Shown: positions 37,406 to 50,149 of the stretch, piece by piece
Numbering within the stretch: the stretch's first letter is position 1
Layout of the letters: each line of letters opens with the position of its first letter
From: Vicia villosa
Lineage: Eukaryota > Streptophyta > Magnoliopsida > Fabales > Fabaceae
Length of the DNA: 64,000 bases
Direction of reading: 5' to 3'
Assembly: GCF_029867415.1 (NCBI RefSeq)
Contig: NW_026705236.1
Location: 811,170 to 875,169, forward strand
Translations under genes and position numbers: made by a program
Notes under the pieces: model-generated
Seen by the model: only the letters and a program-made list of their open reading frames with translations
The model's database searches: none
Told to the model about the DNA's origin: nothing

Positions 37406-38288
37406 AAATAGTGATGAGGAGTAAGTAGGCTATAGCAAATGGTAAGCTTCCATATTTGTATGCATGTGGATCATTATTGGGCTTGTTTGGCTTTTAACAT
37501 GATGACAACATACGTAAGTGAAGGTGAAAGAGCGCAGACCTCGTTTTTCTTATCCTTTGTTCCCGTTCTATTCTATAATTAATTTGCTAAATTATTATTT
37601 CCAACAGAGGCAAAACACAATGAAGTGGGAGGCAATATAGCAGAGAGAATGGCATATAATTTTTCTTATTGACAAAATAATAACTGAAGCTCTATTGAAT
37701 TTTTAAGACGAAAAATAAGTATAAAAGAACTAATACGTGGTTTTTTTAAACTGTTTTTAAATAGAGTTTGATTTGATGAGTTTTATTTATATTTTAGATA
37801 AAAAAAATTAAAATTTTAGCTTAAAATAAAGTCAAATGAAATATTTAAAAATAAATAAATGTTGCAAAAATGTATTATAATCTGAATCATACAGTGTAAA
37901 CAAATAAATTTAATTGAAAAATTAATTCAAATCAAACTAAAAAAAACTTCCAGTGCGGTTTAAAAATTGAATCGAATCAACAAAAAAGAATTGGTTTTGT
38001 TCAGCTATCAGTTTTCATTTTTGAAAAATCGATAAATTGATTAACCGAACCGATATATTTAATTAAGTGTTGCATGCTTGCAACCCAACATATAATACAA
38101 CATTAGCATGATCCATGAAGGCTGACCCAAACACTACAAACGCAAGAAAAATATGAAATTAGAAAGAAAAAAATATTGTAAACAAATAGTATGAATGCGT
38201 TCTTGAATATTCTAACTCACCACCATCGTTCTTCTAATCTCTTTTTTAAGGTAATGTTCATTCATATGAGGTGTGCAACACACATTTT
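37406..38288. other. Intergenic DNA, nothing recognised
   Basis: AT-rich; no gene or defined repeat. Confidence 0.5.
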
Positions 38289-38346
38289 AAACTTGATTGT
38301 CAATGCAAATTTGTCAAAAAAAAAAAAAAAAACTTGATTGTCAATG
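38289..38346. mobile_element. Minimal poly(A) retroposition scar
   Basis: CAAATTTGTC plus about 15-17 A lies between two copies of AAACTTGATTGTCAATG (38289-38305 and 38330-38346), a 17-bp target duplication. Confidence 0.8.
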
Positions 38347-38636
38347 ATGAGTTGAAAATAATTGACACATCTATTAGCAAAGGATTGTCTATAAATTTGT
38401 TAAGTCATCTCCATCTAGATTAGTTACCTTTAGAAGGAGTGTGTGCAACATAGATAATAAGGCAATAATAGCGCTTGATGCGACAACAGGGTGGAACTCT
38501 ACATATTTCATGCTAGAAGTTGTTGCTAAGTAAGAAAAGGCATTTAAAAGACTTTAATAACAAGATAGTTAAAGTATTTAGTATTTTCTAAATCACTTCA
38601 TTTGTGGAAGCCTCGTGCTTGAGAAATTATGAACTA

Positions 38637-38907
38637 CTCCCTCTGTTCCTTTATAATTGTCACTTTTGTGAAAAAACTTTGTTTCTTTTTAAGTGTCACA
38701 TTTCAAAGTTCAAGAAAGTATTTTTGTTGTTTTGTCAAAATTACCCCTATCATTATGTTAGAGAGAGAAAAAGTTAAATAAAGTGTTAGAAAGTTTAGGG
38801 TATTATTGGAAAAAGAATAATCATTACTTAAAAAGTAACAATAATCATTGGTTGTCTTGGTATGTGAAAAAACTTAAAAAGTGACAATTATAAAGGAACA
38901 GAGGGAG
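38637..38907. mobile_element. Stowaway MITE
   Basis: 271 bp. Ends are CTCCCTCTGTTCCTTTATAA and its inverted copy, flanked by TA on both sides (38635-38636 and 38908-38909). This is the standard Tc1/mariner Stowaway signature. Confidence 0.96.
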
Positions 38908-38909
38908 TA

Positions 38910-39544
38910 TCAAGTATTCTATAAGTCACATCACCATTACAAGCCTCGTGCTCATTACTATAAAAAACACATCTAACATCGAACGTGAAATGCATTTGAC
39001 CTGGGTTAAGGAAGCGAGGTAATGAAGGACGTCATGAAAAGCTACCACTTTAGGCCCGGGGTTATTTAAACACTGAGGGTAAAGCTATCTGCACGTGGGT
39101 TCAACCCCTAACATATGCATTTCTATTATTTTCAAAACTGGATGGCGCGCCTAATATTAACACTCAGTATTTTGTAAAATCGAGATAATATATCAATGTT
39201 ATTACCTCGGTTTTATGTAAGAAAACCGGGGGCATAAGTTTTTTATTTTATTTTTTTGTACTGTCATTTGCACCTGTATAACAGAACCATATTACAGAAT
39301 ATAGAACCATATTTTACAGATTCCTAAAACAGAAACATTGTACATTTTGCCAATTTCTCAATCTGAAATATTGTACCACAAATATTCATTGATTACACCA
39401 AATGCAAACCCAAAATGGCACACACTTTATAATTTTACATAAAAAATAAAACAAATGATTAACCAACAAAAGCAATAACCAAAAAATCTCGGATACAACA
39501 AATCTTCCATGTCTCTTCAGATATCTTTTCTATAAAAGAGGATT
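38910..39544. other. Decayed repeat DNA, possible CACTA remnant
   Basis: ATTACCTCGGTTTTATG with a nearby inverted AAAACCGGGG (39205-39230) looks like transposon subterminal sequence. No termini found. No gene. Confidence 0.3.
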
Positions 39545-39920
39545 TGTTTATATGCGAGATTCCAATCATATCCTAGGGAATCTCACTTAACAGTTGTTAA
39601 GCGAATCTTTAGATATCTGAAAGGTACTAATAACCCTGGCTTAATATATAGAAAATTAAAAGAGTACGGATTAGTAGAATATTGTGATGCTGACTATGTT
39701 GGAGATAGACTTGGAAGAAAAAGCACTAGTGGAAGCTGTCAGTTTCTTGTTAAAAATATGATCTCATGGTCCAGCAAGAGGCAATCTACAATAGTGTCAT
39801 CAACAGTAAAAGTTGAATACATTGCAGCCTCTATATACAACACGCAAATACTTTGAATGAAAATCCAGCTAGAAGACTATCAGATAAAGGAAGGTAACAT
39901 TCCTATTCTGAAGTATGACA
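39545..39920 (+). pseudogene. Ty1/copia RNase H fragment (SIRE-like)
   Basis: Reads the copia RNase H: VKRIFRYLKGTNNPGLIY, then YCDADYVGD, GRKSTSGSCQFL and WSSKRQSTIVSSTVKVEYIA. The catalytic D (CDADY) and a Val in place of the E of AEAEY can be seen. Stops follow a LEDYQI block. No LTRs were found next to it. Confidence 0.85.
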
Positions 39921-40237
39921 GGTGTTCTGCATGCAACTATTTAAATGTTTGAAATGACCTTTTGGGAGCTCTATTTCTTGGAAACAAATGAAATTTTTCC
40001 TCTCTCTTAAGTCATTAATCTCTTGGTGTGTTATTGTTAATTATCGTGAACGTTTTCAAATAGTGTGTCTTGAATTCATCCGTCCATTCTCTGAACCTAG
40101 CTTTATCCTAAATCCTTTTTAGTGTCTCACACTCTTATTTTTCCTTCCTATTTAAAGACTTTTTTCCTCTCAATCTTTTCATTCATCACTCTCATTATTT
40201 CGTATTTCAAATCTTTTCTTTCTACCTCTTTTCAAAA

Positions 40238-40929
40238 ATGGTTTCAAAAACTTTCCATGGTGTTGAACAACTTCTTTTTGTGGTCAATGAAAATTGGTCA
40301 ACTTTGCAAAACTGAAAAAATCAAGGTTTTGATCTGATGAAGGATGTTCAAAGACAAAAATGGAGAGGTTATTTCAACATGCTAAACGGTCTCATCTACC
40401 CTAACCTCGTCAAAGATTTTTGGGTATATGCTTATGTTGGGCAAGATGATATGGCTATCCATTCCTATGTATATGGCTTCCCCATCACTATCACTCCCTT
40501 CCTTATTGCTGCTGCAATTGGTTTTAAAGAAAAAGGTTCCACCATTGAACAGTATCATTTTAACTCTACTATTTCCGAGTCTCTCAATTTCAACATCTAT
40601 GACAACTTTTACCAATTCAATTTTACCAAATTCACTCTAAACAATGATGAATACAAGATGTGCTTACAAGAAAATTTACATCTGAAAGCATCAAGTCAAA
40701 TTGTGAAAGGATCTTATCCAAAATAACTCTGATTCAAGACTTTGAAGTCTCAACATTCTCAAAGCCCTGAAGACACTCTGATCAAGCTTCAACAAATTTA
40801 TCAGAAGCCTCTAACTCAAAGAGAGAAATTGACTCTGAACATTGTTCATCGACTCCACAAGATTTGTAGTCATGTGGCCCCATCGCTTCCCGTTGTCGTA
40901 AGCCCTAGTCCATCTATCTCAGGCTAGAT
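40238..40929 (+). pseudogene. Plant-transposon-protein-like fragment
   Basis: The frame containing 40337-40726 (129 residues) has KDVQRQKWRGYFNML, LVKDFWVYA and YGFPITITPFLIAAAIG, resembling the putative plant transposon protein family common in legume retroelements. A stop at about 40313 separates an upstream in-frame part. A further open frame at 40742-40927 (SPEDTLIKLQQIYQ) may be its continuation after a frameshift. Function unknown. It lies just after the copia fragment, but the link is not proven. Confidence 0.5.
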
Positions 40930-41325
40930 TATCAATCCATTTGCCTGCATCCGGATTTGACAATACAATTTCACAGCGATAATGTTGGAATATTGGTTGA
41001 GTTAATGAATATCCAGCATTGACAAGAGTCTTCCGAAGAACCTTATCCTTGATCTCCCGCATGAAATTTTGCGTAATATGTCAAATATAGTAGACATGCA
41101 TCGAAGTTGGGTTGTGTCAACCGTTTGCTAGATTGTTGTACGCACTCTCGATGGAAGCATGCCTATCATAAATCAAACAGAGTCCAAGTTGTGGAGCAAC
41201 GTATGTCCGGAGATTCCTGAGAAAGAAATTCTAACCCCCAGCAGTTTCACCTTCCACAAGAGCGAATGCAACTGAAAAAATATTATTGTTTCCATCTTGT
41301 GCAATGCTCACACTATCCCCTGCAA
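40930..41325 (-). pseudogene. Mutator-like transposase fragment
   Basis: On minus it reads AQDGNNNIFSVAFALVEGE, then NFFLRNLRTYVAPQLGLCLI, DRHASIESAYNNLANG, HITQNFMREIKDK and an NAGYSLTQ block ending WIDNLA. These are consecutive MULE transposase blocks, including the QDGN and DRH motifs around the catalytic core. Two in-frame stops and other changes (W to stop) show it is dead. It abuts a plus-strand plant mobile domain gene. Confidence 0.85.
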
Positions 41326-42583
41326 ATGACGGCCACTACAAGTTCCCTTATGCAACAAAGTAAGTTTATAACTCTATTTCAATTTTCTCACTCTCTTCTA
41401 GAAAAAATTGGAAATAACATGTTTCCTCTTTTTTTGTTTAAGGTTTTGCTATACAAGAATGGATTACAGCAAGAACTCGATGGGAAATAATATCTTGTTG
41501 TATCGACAACTTTTGGATCACCTACGACCTCAGGATGTACTACCACTAAACCTTTTATGAATCATATTTGTATTATCAACCATCTTCCAAATAATATATT
41601 GCATTCTTTTTCCAATGCAGTTTTATTGGATATCGTATCTGGGTCTCCAACATGATCCAAACCTTGAGGACGAAGTAGTTTGGACTGCAACAACGCCTAT
41701 CATAAGGTTCAACATAGTGGAGATATATCAGAGTGATCGTTTGAAACTTCAATTTGGCATGCGTCAAGATATCCCGGCAACCCCAGCGTCTTTAGGCGAA
41801 CGGCATCTCAAAAGATTAAATTACCAATGGGATGTCCAATATTGGAAAGAATTCGCACCAGAATGTTGTCAGATGTGGAAGGAACGTCGCCGATTTGTTC
41901 TCTGATTCCCCGTTGCACCATTTTCAATGCAACCAACTGAAGAATACATGAGTTGGTAAAGATCGTTTACAACCCCTGAACCGTATGTGTCCGACCCGTA
42001 CTACTTGCACGACCCCCGCCAACAAATATACAACCAACAACCACCCCTAAAAACGCCAACAAAGCCAACACCAAACTCAATACCAACACCATCAGACATC
42101 CAAACACCAATACCAATACCAATACCCTTACCAAGTTGATTATCCAACTTCGTACCAATAACAACCATATCCCAACAACAACAAAGTCAATACACCCAAC
42201 ACCACGAGGCGGGCCTCTCCACATCCCATCCTAGCCCGGACTTGGGCCCAGATAATGAATACGACCCAATAATCCGGCAATCGTCACTTTACCGTAGCAC
42301 CCAACAACATCCATATGGCTACACCAAACCCCAAGCAACAATGTCTTTTTACCAAGGCAATTCAAGTGTGTGGTGCTACCAACCATATATGGCTACACCA
42401 CCACCCCCACCACGACGACAAAATTTTGATGGAATGGGGAACCGACTCTTTGACGGTACGATCGAAGAGTACATGGACAATGACCACATGAAGGGACTAA
42501 TACAAGGTCCACCTACCCAAACACAACAGAAACTCCAAAGGGGTAGGGATCAACAACGTGTTCAACGTGTTCGGGTAGCCTAG
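41326..42583 (+). pseudogene. Plant mobile domain (PMD, MAIN-like) gene, broken
   Basis: Plus-strand exons: a YKFPYATK end near 41361; SKNSMGNNILLYRQLLDHLRP at about 41465-41536; then after an intron (donor at 41537, acceptor AATGCAG ending 41620) YWISYLGLQHDPNLEDEVVW through WKERRRFVL. This is the order of the plant mobile domain found in MAIN-like proteins and PP7-long-type proteins. A stop at 41903-41905 is followed by an EEYMSW block and a Pro/Gln-rich tail that reopens at 42242-42583. PMD genes are known passengers of Mutator-like and gypsy elements; the transposase fragment beside it suggests such a MULE. Confidence 0.75.
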
Positions 42584-44097
42584 GTGCGAAACTGACGGTC
42601 GTCACGGTGACGATAGGCATTAAAATATTTGTAATCTTTTTTTAAAAAAATTGTAATGCATGTTTTATCATTAATATATATTTTCATATTTTTAATTATT
42701 TATTAAATATTTAATTACATAAAAACAAAATTAAAAAATTAAATAAATAAAAAGAAAAAGAAAAAGGGCATAGGCGCCATCCCACATGGCAGTCCTAAAT
42801 GGGCTTGCACATATGCGTCATACGGGTGGTGCATTAGTATAAAAAAATAGCATGTAGACTCCATAGGGGTGGCTCCTATATGTAGGGCATCCTCCAATTC
42901 TGGTTACCTAAATAATTTTTAAAAAATTAGGTTTTTCTTAAAAAAAAATTAAAAAACCTAATTATTTATATTTTTTTTCTTATATTTCATTTGATCTATT
43001 ATAATTAAAAATAAATTTAGTGTTCCACATTCTGATTCTGTCTGTGTTTATTTCAGGATGGTAAATTAAATTGGTGATTCAAGTTTGAAATGATTGTGAA
43101 CTTCATTTCAAAATGATTAATTTATTTTGATTGTATTCGTAATTTGACTTTAAACTTATTTTGATTATATTGGTAATTTGAGGGTGAACATGATATCACA
43201 TTTTGGAGATTCAAGTTGGAAATGAAACTGATGGTGACCTTAATTTCATGATGGAGAACTTATTTTTGTTGTATTTGTAGTTTGATGGGTTCACCTTAGA
43301 ATAAGCTCTCCAAATACAATAACGGAATTTTTTTTGTTCATCCATGTAGAATGAAAAACACTCTTGAAAATTTTAAAATATTCTTCGAATATGCATATTC
43401 GAAGACACTCGTATCACATTTTCAATTATTTCAGATATACATATTTGAAATCACTCTTGTTTAAACATTTTTCATTTTAACGTTGAATTTAAAATGTCAG
43501 GTGTTTTTTCGGATATGCTTCCGGAAAAAAAATTCTTCCCAAAAGAAATTTGGGATATTGGGATAATTCGGATATGCATATTTGAAGTATCTCAATATTT
43601 TAAATTTTTTTTTAAAAAGAAAATATTTATATATAATATAATTTAGAATAAATTATTATTAATAAAAAATAACTTAAATACAAATTGTTATAAATAAGAA
43701 ATAAAAATATTAAATGAAATTTTAATTTTGTAATAATTTTTTTAACAATTTTTTTTAAATTATAAAAGTAATTATTATTTAAATGACTATAAAATTATGC
43801 ATTTGGTGTGTTTCGATTAAACTTGAGAATAATTTTTTAAATGACTACAATATTATAATTTTTAATTTATATTAATTTTTTTTAATTAATTTTATAGGAG
43901 AATAATGTGTTGATTTAAATATTTAATTAATTACATATTTTTATAAAAATGATGTACATTTAATTATATATCTTGATTAAAATAATATATAATTAATTAT
44001 ATATTTTAATTAATACAATTAATTATATTAATTATATTATTAATACAATTGATTCACCTTAATTTTAATTTTTTTAAAAAATATTAAATTTTTTACG
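42584..44097. other. AT-rich DNA with palindromic motif repeats
   Basis: No gene. 43383-43404 is a perfect palindrome around ATATGCATAT; related imperfect copies occur near 43432 and 43568. A short direct repeat (GAACTTCATTTC with TTTATTTTGATTG) is at 43080-43190. Confidence 0.5.
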
Positions 44098-44099
44098 TA

Positions 44100-44624
44100 C
44101 AGTAGAAACTCTTTAAATTAATAATGTCAGGACCAGAGAAATTTATTAATTTAGAGAGTTATTAATTTATCGATAAATTAATAATTATTAATTTAAAGAG
44201 TTTTTAAGTAATCATACTGTACATGTCAAACAAAAAGGCAAATTAGTCTATGCCTCTTAGAATTACGTTGCAGCAAACCTTGGGACTCAACGTAAATTAG
44301 TAACTGTTGTGTTCATATGCATTGGAAATCAATAATGACTTTTTAAGTATAATAAATTTAAACAAGAGGATCAAATGTGTTCAATGTATTCTTAAAGGAA
44401 AACAAACAATTATTGAATCATATTTCAATATAGTGTAATATATTTTTTCCAGTTTCTATGAATTATTAATATATTTTTTCCAGTTTCTATGAATTATTAA
44501 TTTATGATTTTCTTAGGACCGAAAATTATAAAGGGATCTCCCGAAAAATTATTATCTTATTATTTTATCGAGTTTTTCAATTTTTTACATTGGCCCAAAG
44601 TATTAATATAAAGAGTTTTTACTG
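44100..44624. mobile_element. Emigrant-like (Tc1/mariner) MITE
   Basis: 525 bp with ends CAGTAGAAACTCTTTAAATT and the inverted CAGTAAAAACTCTTTATATT, flanked by TA (44098-44099 and 44625-44626). The ends match the Emigrant/pogo class. The first 130 bp fold back on TTTAAAGAGT repeats. A 33-bp tandem duplication lies at about 44438-44503. Confidence 0.88.
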
Positions 44625-44626
44625 TA

Positions 44627-45381
44627 TATGGAACTATAGGTGCATAAAGAAATTGCCTACGATAAGCTCTCTACACATTTAGAAACCTAATATTTAACCA
44701 AACCTAATATTTAACCAAGTAACAAAACACTTTTTTATGGCTGATCTCCTAATCTGTCTTTAAATAAAAGTGCTAAAAGAGATATCTGTTTTAACAAGGC
44801 ATGTGTCTTTAAGTTCCCGAGTCTTTTAATAAAAGTGTTATAAGAGCTGTCTGTTTGAACAAGCCATGTGTCTTCAGGCTCTGGTTACCTCCTAGCTTCA
44901 GTAGTGAAAAATGACCCAGGCCTTCAACACCCAACTCATTGAGTAATTCAAGTCATTGGTAACCTGGTATTAATGTTCTTTACTTTTGGAATCACTGACT
45001 AATTAGATAAATAAAAGGACTTCTGGTACATAGAACTTGGCAGCTTCTGGTGCCTAGAACTTGCCAGAATAAACAGAATGAAGGTTTTGGTTTTGGGCTG
45101 CGACCAACCTTATTAGCAAGGATGAATTTACATCAAAAGGTGCGGATCTCATTATCAAACAAAAAATAGAGAACTAATACTGAATAATGTGAATCAAGCA
45201 TCAGCGTTCTAAGGCATAATGAATACAAATTCATAAACTTATTTAGATTTTAGCAACAATTTTGTGATCATAACAATGAAGAAATATATATGTTCCACAG
45301 TGTCTTGCATTTAAAAAGCAAAACTATAACTAAACAAAATTGAAAACAAATAAAACAGTTTTTCCCAATGTTAGCAGGACT
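44627..45381. other. Intergenic DNA 3' of TIM9
   Basis: No gene seen. Diverged direct copies around CTTTTAATAAAAGTG and GCCATGTGTCTT at about 44755-44880. Confidence 0.5.
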
Positions 45382-47964
45382 TCAATCTTGAGTTGCAGCT
45401 CCTTGGTTGAGTTCAGCAAACCTCATGCCAACACGCATAGAGTGCTTTAGAAATTTTTCTGCACATCTTCGAACACATGTTTCCTCCTGCTTTTGCAGGG
45501 ATTTATGCTTAAATGTATCGACACAATCGTGAAAGCATCTCTCCACCAAGTTATTATACATTCTCAAGCTGCAACGCAATTTTTAAATTATAATTAGGTA
45601 ACCCCATCTTACAACATGACAATCAATGCAATCCATATAATTAAACATCAAAAATACAACATTAAGCTATCCCACATAAAACTACAATTAAAGCTGCCAA
45701 ATGGATACCAACAGGCAAAAGTCATTGTAGACTTCAACTTGAAGTGACAATGTCATGAGTACCATATTAAGTAGAAACGAAAAATCAACAATAAGCATTA
45801 ATTTATCCCACCTAATGAACTAGTCAATAGGGTAGCACTCTCCTCACGAGCTTAAATCATACAAAGTGGGGGTTTTATCGAGAATTGGACTACTACGGAA
45901 AGAGCTTCCAATAAGATGGATTAAGGTACGTCACCGAATAATCATAATACAAGTGAAGCTGCTAAATACCACCAAGTGAAAATCATTGAAGATGTTGGCT
46001 ACTAAAGAGGTGGAAATGTTAAGAGTCTCACATTGAGTAGATAACAAAAATCAATGTGGTAATTAAGCCATAAGGTCCTCCCACCTAATGAACTAATCTT
46101 TTGGGGTATATTTTTCTCATGAGCTTAGGTCATAACAATCTTCATTAGACAAAGCCTACCGGAGGTGCTAAAATATCAAACATGAAACTAACAACTAACA
46201 CATGACAGCTACAAGTGATTGATTACAAAAAAAAGAAATTGCAGAGAAATAAATCACTTAGTAAAAATGTAGTTCCCAAAACGTCCAAAAGCAACATTCA
46301 AAAGTCAGAGTGGTTTTAAGGAGAACATCATTATGGCTTCATAGAACAAGCAAGCACAAAATTTGCAACTACTGTGCTTCCAATAAATTAAAAAGAAGTA
46401 TGAAGCGAAATTCAACGCATGATAGTAAATATAATACAAACCAACAGAAAAAAATCAAATTGAAAGTAACCAAACCAACAGAAAAAATCAAATTGAAAGT
46501 AGCCCATGTAACAACTTTGAGGAGTAACATAAGCAACAGAAAATAAATATTACTTTTTTATCAAAAAGAAAAAGGGGTTAATGTACACCATCACGTATGA
46601 TAGATTAATTAAGCTGCCAACTATGTTATTAATCACAAATAGCAAGGTGTAGCACCAAACCCCTAAACTGATGTAGCGGGATAGTCACTATTGCAAAGAC
46701 TAAAAACCAGTGTGCAAAATAAACATAAATACTCAAAAATAGAAAAATAGAAAGAAAAAGAAAACTAAAGAGACTTGTACTTCATAATTAAAGTACCTAA
46801 AGTATATAGCATTTGAAAAACATAACAGAAGTGAACCAAAAGTAGGAAGAACATAAGGATTGTTTGTGAGCAAGAACATAACAAAACGAATAATATAATA
46901 TTAGTCTTAAAAGGGTCTGAATTGTCATTTATACCCTTAAAAAAGATAAGGGTTTTAAAAAAATGACTTGAGTTCATTATTGATAACATATGCTCCCAAA
47001 GGGAAAAGAGATGCCAACAAATGGAAATCCAGGTAGATTATGACTCTTTGAGAGATGACAATGTTACTGTCACCATATTCAGTAGGGGGAAAATCAACAT
47101 GGTAATTAAGCATTAAGCTTTCCACCTAATAAACTTGTCTTTAGGGTAGCACTCTCCTCATGAGCTTAAATCATAGCAAGTGATGCTTTTATTGAGAGTT
47201 GGACTATGGAAGGAGCTTCCTAAAAATTGAATTAGGGTACACCACAGCATACTTATAAGTAAGTGAAGCTGCCATCGAAGAAATGGATACCATGAAGTGA
47301 AAGTTGTTGTCGATGATGGATATTAAAGAGGTGGGATTGTAAGAGTCTCACACTAAGTATATAATAAAAAAATCAATGTGGTAAAAGCCGAAGCTCACAA
47401 GTCACAAGCCTAATGAACTAATCTTTTGGGATAAACTTTCCTCATGAGTTTAGGCCATAACAATCTTCATTAGACAAAACCAGCCAAGGATACTGGTATA
47501 TCAAACATGAAACTAACAACTAACACATGGCAGCTACATGACAGCTACAAGTGATTGATTACAAAAACAAGAAATTACAGAGAAATAAACCACATTCAAA
47601 AAAATGTAGTTCCCAAAACGTCCAGAAGCAACATTCAAAAGAGTCACACTGGTTTTAAGGAGAACATCACTATAGCTTCACAGAACAAGCAATCACAAAA
47701 TTCACAACTATTGTGCTGCCAATTACTAGTATGAAGCGAAATTCAACACAAGACACTAAATGCTACCAATACAAACCAACAGAAAAGAACAAATTAAAAG
47801 TAACCCTAAATGTAACAAAAATAAATATTAATTTTTCATCAAAAGAAAAAAGGGTTAGATTTAGAAAACCTGTCACGGACTTGGAGCTGATCGATCATGG
47901 CAGTCATTCTCTGTTGATCTTCCGCCGGAAGAGAAGCCATATCAGCAATCATGTTTGGGTCCAT
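45382..47964 (-). CDS. TIM9: Mitochondrial inner-membrane import chaperone Tim9
   Basis: Two exons, minus strand: 47964-47870 (95 nt) and 45568-45382 (187 nt), encoding 93 residues, the usual length of plant Tim9. It has the twin CX3C signature of small Tim proteins (CFHDC and CVRRC) between two helices, and family blocks [22 protein letters not shown] and [15 protein letters not shown]. It has no cleaved presequence, as expected for import by oxidative folding. It acts in the intermembrane space, with Tim10, escorting hydrophobic carriers. The junction splits a Ser codon (AG then C). The 2.3 kb intron is repetitive. Upstream has telo-box and site II-like motifs. High certainty. Confidence 0.97.
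45569..47869 (-). other. TIM9 intron with internal segmental duplication
   Basis: Donor AG then GTTTTC; acceptor TTGCAG. Two diverged direct copies of about 800 bp (about 45740-46545 and 47010-47825) share CTCCTCACGAGCTTAAATCA-like blocks, AAACATGAAACTAACAACTA and ACAGCTACAAGTGATTGATT. The unpaired middle (46550-47000) has no recognised gene. Confidence 0.85.
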
Positions 47965-48210
47965 TTTGGATCGAACGGCGTCTAGGGTTTTGAGAATGGG
48001 TTTTTTGTGCTTTAGAAGTAAACCCTAATAGAGTGTGGAAGAAGATGAGATCGCAATACTATCAGCCGCTACTTTTCCCATATGGTTTTGTGTTGGGCTT
48101 TTATACGGTGCTTGGAGATTAAACCTGCACGTGCCACTGTTCTAGTTACACTTTTTTACACTTTTATTTTTTAGCGAGGTAAGTATTTTGATTTTTTTTA
48201 GAAAAAATGA
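47965..48210 (-). promoter_or_regulatory. TIM9 promoter with telo-box and site II-like motifs
   Basis: AAACCCTAA at about 48020-48028 and CTAGGGTTTT at about 47983 are telo-box type. TTGGGCTTTT at about 48093 is a TGGGCY site II motif. The pair is typical of plant housekeeping and mitochondrial-protein genes. The start site is not marked. Confidence 0.55.
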
Positions 48211-48359
48211 GTCATGATATTTTTACACTGTCAACCAATCACCACCATGCATCTAATTAAAACATTCTTTTATTTAAAAAAAACTTTAATGACATGGCAT
48301 ATTCATGACTCCCTATTGAATAACAGTGTAAATTAGTTTTACACTGTCAGTGCACTACC
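48211..48359. mobile_element. MITE, TGCACTGACAGTGTAAAA family, copy 2
   Basis: Related to 8520-8685 in inverted orientation. The right end CACTGTCAGTGCACTACC is intact; the left end has lost one arm of its small hairpin. Confidence 0.75.
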
Positions 48360-50149
48360 TTTTAACTCTTTTTTTATTATTTAATTTTTATTTTAAAATT
48401 CAGCAATTTGGTTTTTTATCTAATATACCTCTATAAAAATCAAAGTACTTGAAAAAAATCAAGTATACCCTTTTATAAAATGTTTAAACTTCTTTGATTT
48501 CATGAATAAAAATGGCTATTCAACACCATACTTTAATTAAATTAAATATACATCTATAAAAATCAAAGTATTTGAAAAATCCAATTATACCATTTTGATA
48601 AAATGTTTAAACCTTTCTGATTCCATGGATAAAAATGACTAGTCAACACCATACTTTAACCTCATTCATTTGGTATTTAATATTGCTAATATGTGATGCT
48701 TACAATTTTTGTTTAAATTAAACTTTATTTTTGTATAATAGATTTTAAAGGAAAGTTAGAATGACAATCAATAATACTAAGATGTAGTATATAGAACATT
48801 TTAGACTGTTTTTAAATCTACAAAATTAGTGAATGGTGTAGGTTCAATTTGAGTTATTAGTTTTAAAGCATTACCAGAATATTAATGCATAGTCGTGTAT
48901 AGTCGTTTAAGGAATATTGAAAGGCCATTTACAACTGATAATCCGCACAACTTCCTATTTCAATACCATTATTGCAAATTTTTGTTTTCTATGCTTGGTA
49001 TCTTCCATAAAAACCCTAACAATGTCAATAAAAACCACAACTTCTCATTTTCAAGCTTCAAGTCTAAACCTTAATTGTAAGTCCGGATGAAACAGCGCCG
49101 ACGGTGAGGGTTTCAGATTCTGAATCAAGCTTCATGATATCTTCTTCTTTCGTCTTTGTTTCTGTTTATTTCTGAATCACTTTTCAAATAATCACTTTCC
49201 AACACATAGAGAAGATATGAAAGATGGAAGTTGTTTATTATGAACATTTCAAGTTCATCGGCGATGCCATTTTAGAACTCAGTATCTGCAATCACCTTTT
49301 ATTTTTATAAATCGACAATCTGAATTTTGATGTTTGTGAATTTTTTTCTTTGCATTTTGAGATTAATATGTTAAACTTTAGATTTGTTTTTTCTTTGATG
49401 TCATGGGATATGCTTGAATTGGATTGTTTATTCAGCTTGGATTGGCTTATTTTTTTTAGGTTTCACAATACATTTTTTTTATATAATATTTATTTTAACT
49501 AATTATAATATTTATTTACTTGACAACAAATTAACTAGACATTAAAATAATAAATTCAATATTTATCACTATTAAATGATATTTATTTATAAACATAATT
49601 AAATATGAGAAACGTATTCATCGTTATTTAATAAGTAAATTTAAGATGATATGACAAATATTTAGTTTTACAATTATTTTTATAGACGCAAATATTATCA
49701 ATATTTTTATAAACGATAAAAATTCAACTATTGATAAAAACTCAACTACTGAAATAAGTTAAAAATATTTTTATAAATGATCACACGGGTTCAAAGCACT
49801 TATAAACGAGAACAAATCTAGATGTTGATATAATTATCTTATCTACTTAATATAAATCCAAGGTTGTCATGATGGAAACCCTAGCCACATGTCACCTTGG
49901 TAGCCACTCTAAACTAAAAACCCTAATAATATTTTTACTATTTTGCCCCTATATTAAAAATAAATAATAATAATAATAATAATAATAATAATTAATATTC
50001 AACTTCAAACGAAAATATTTATTAAAAAAATTTAAATTTAATTCTTACTTTTTAAATCATATTTTATTTAATTTTTATTTTAATAAATACTAAAATTGTA
50101 ACTGCTAATATATAAACATTAAAATATAAAATAAAGAGAAATAGGAATA
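48360..50149. other. AT-rich intergenic DNA
   Basis: No gene recognised. 48420-48640 holds two diverged copies of a segment with ATAAAAATCAAAGTA and AAATGTTTAAAC. (AAT)n at about 49963-49992. 49020-49220 is less AT-rich with a CCGACGG block and might be an old 5' UTR, but no open frame follows. Confidence 0.45.

Noticed and set aside
41967..42224. Minus-strand 85-codon hydrophobic frame
   Set aside because: Shadow of the Pro/Gln-rich tail of the plant mobile domain gene.
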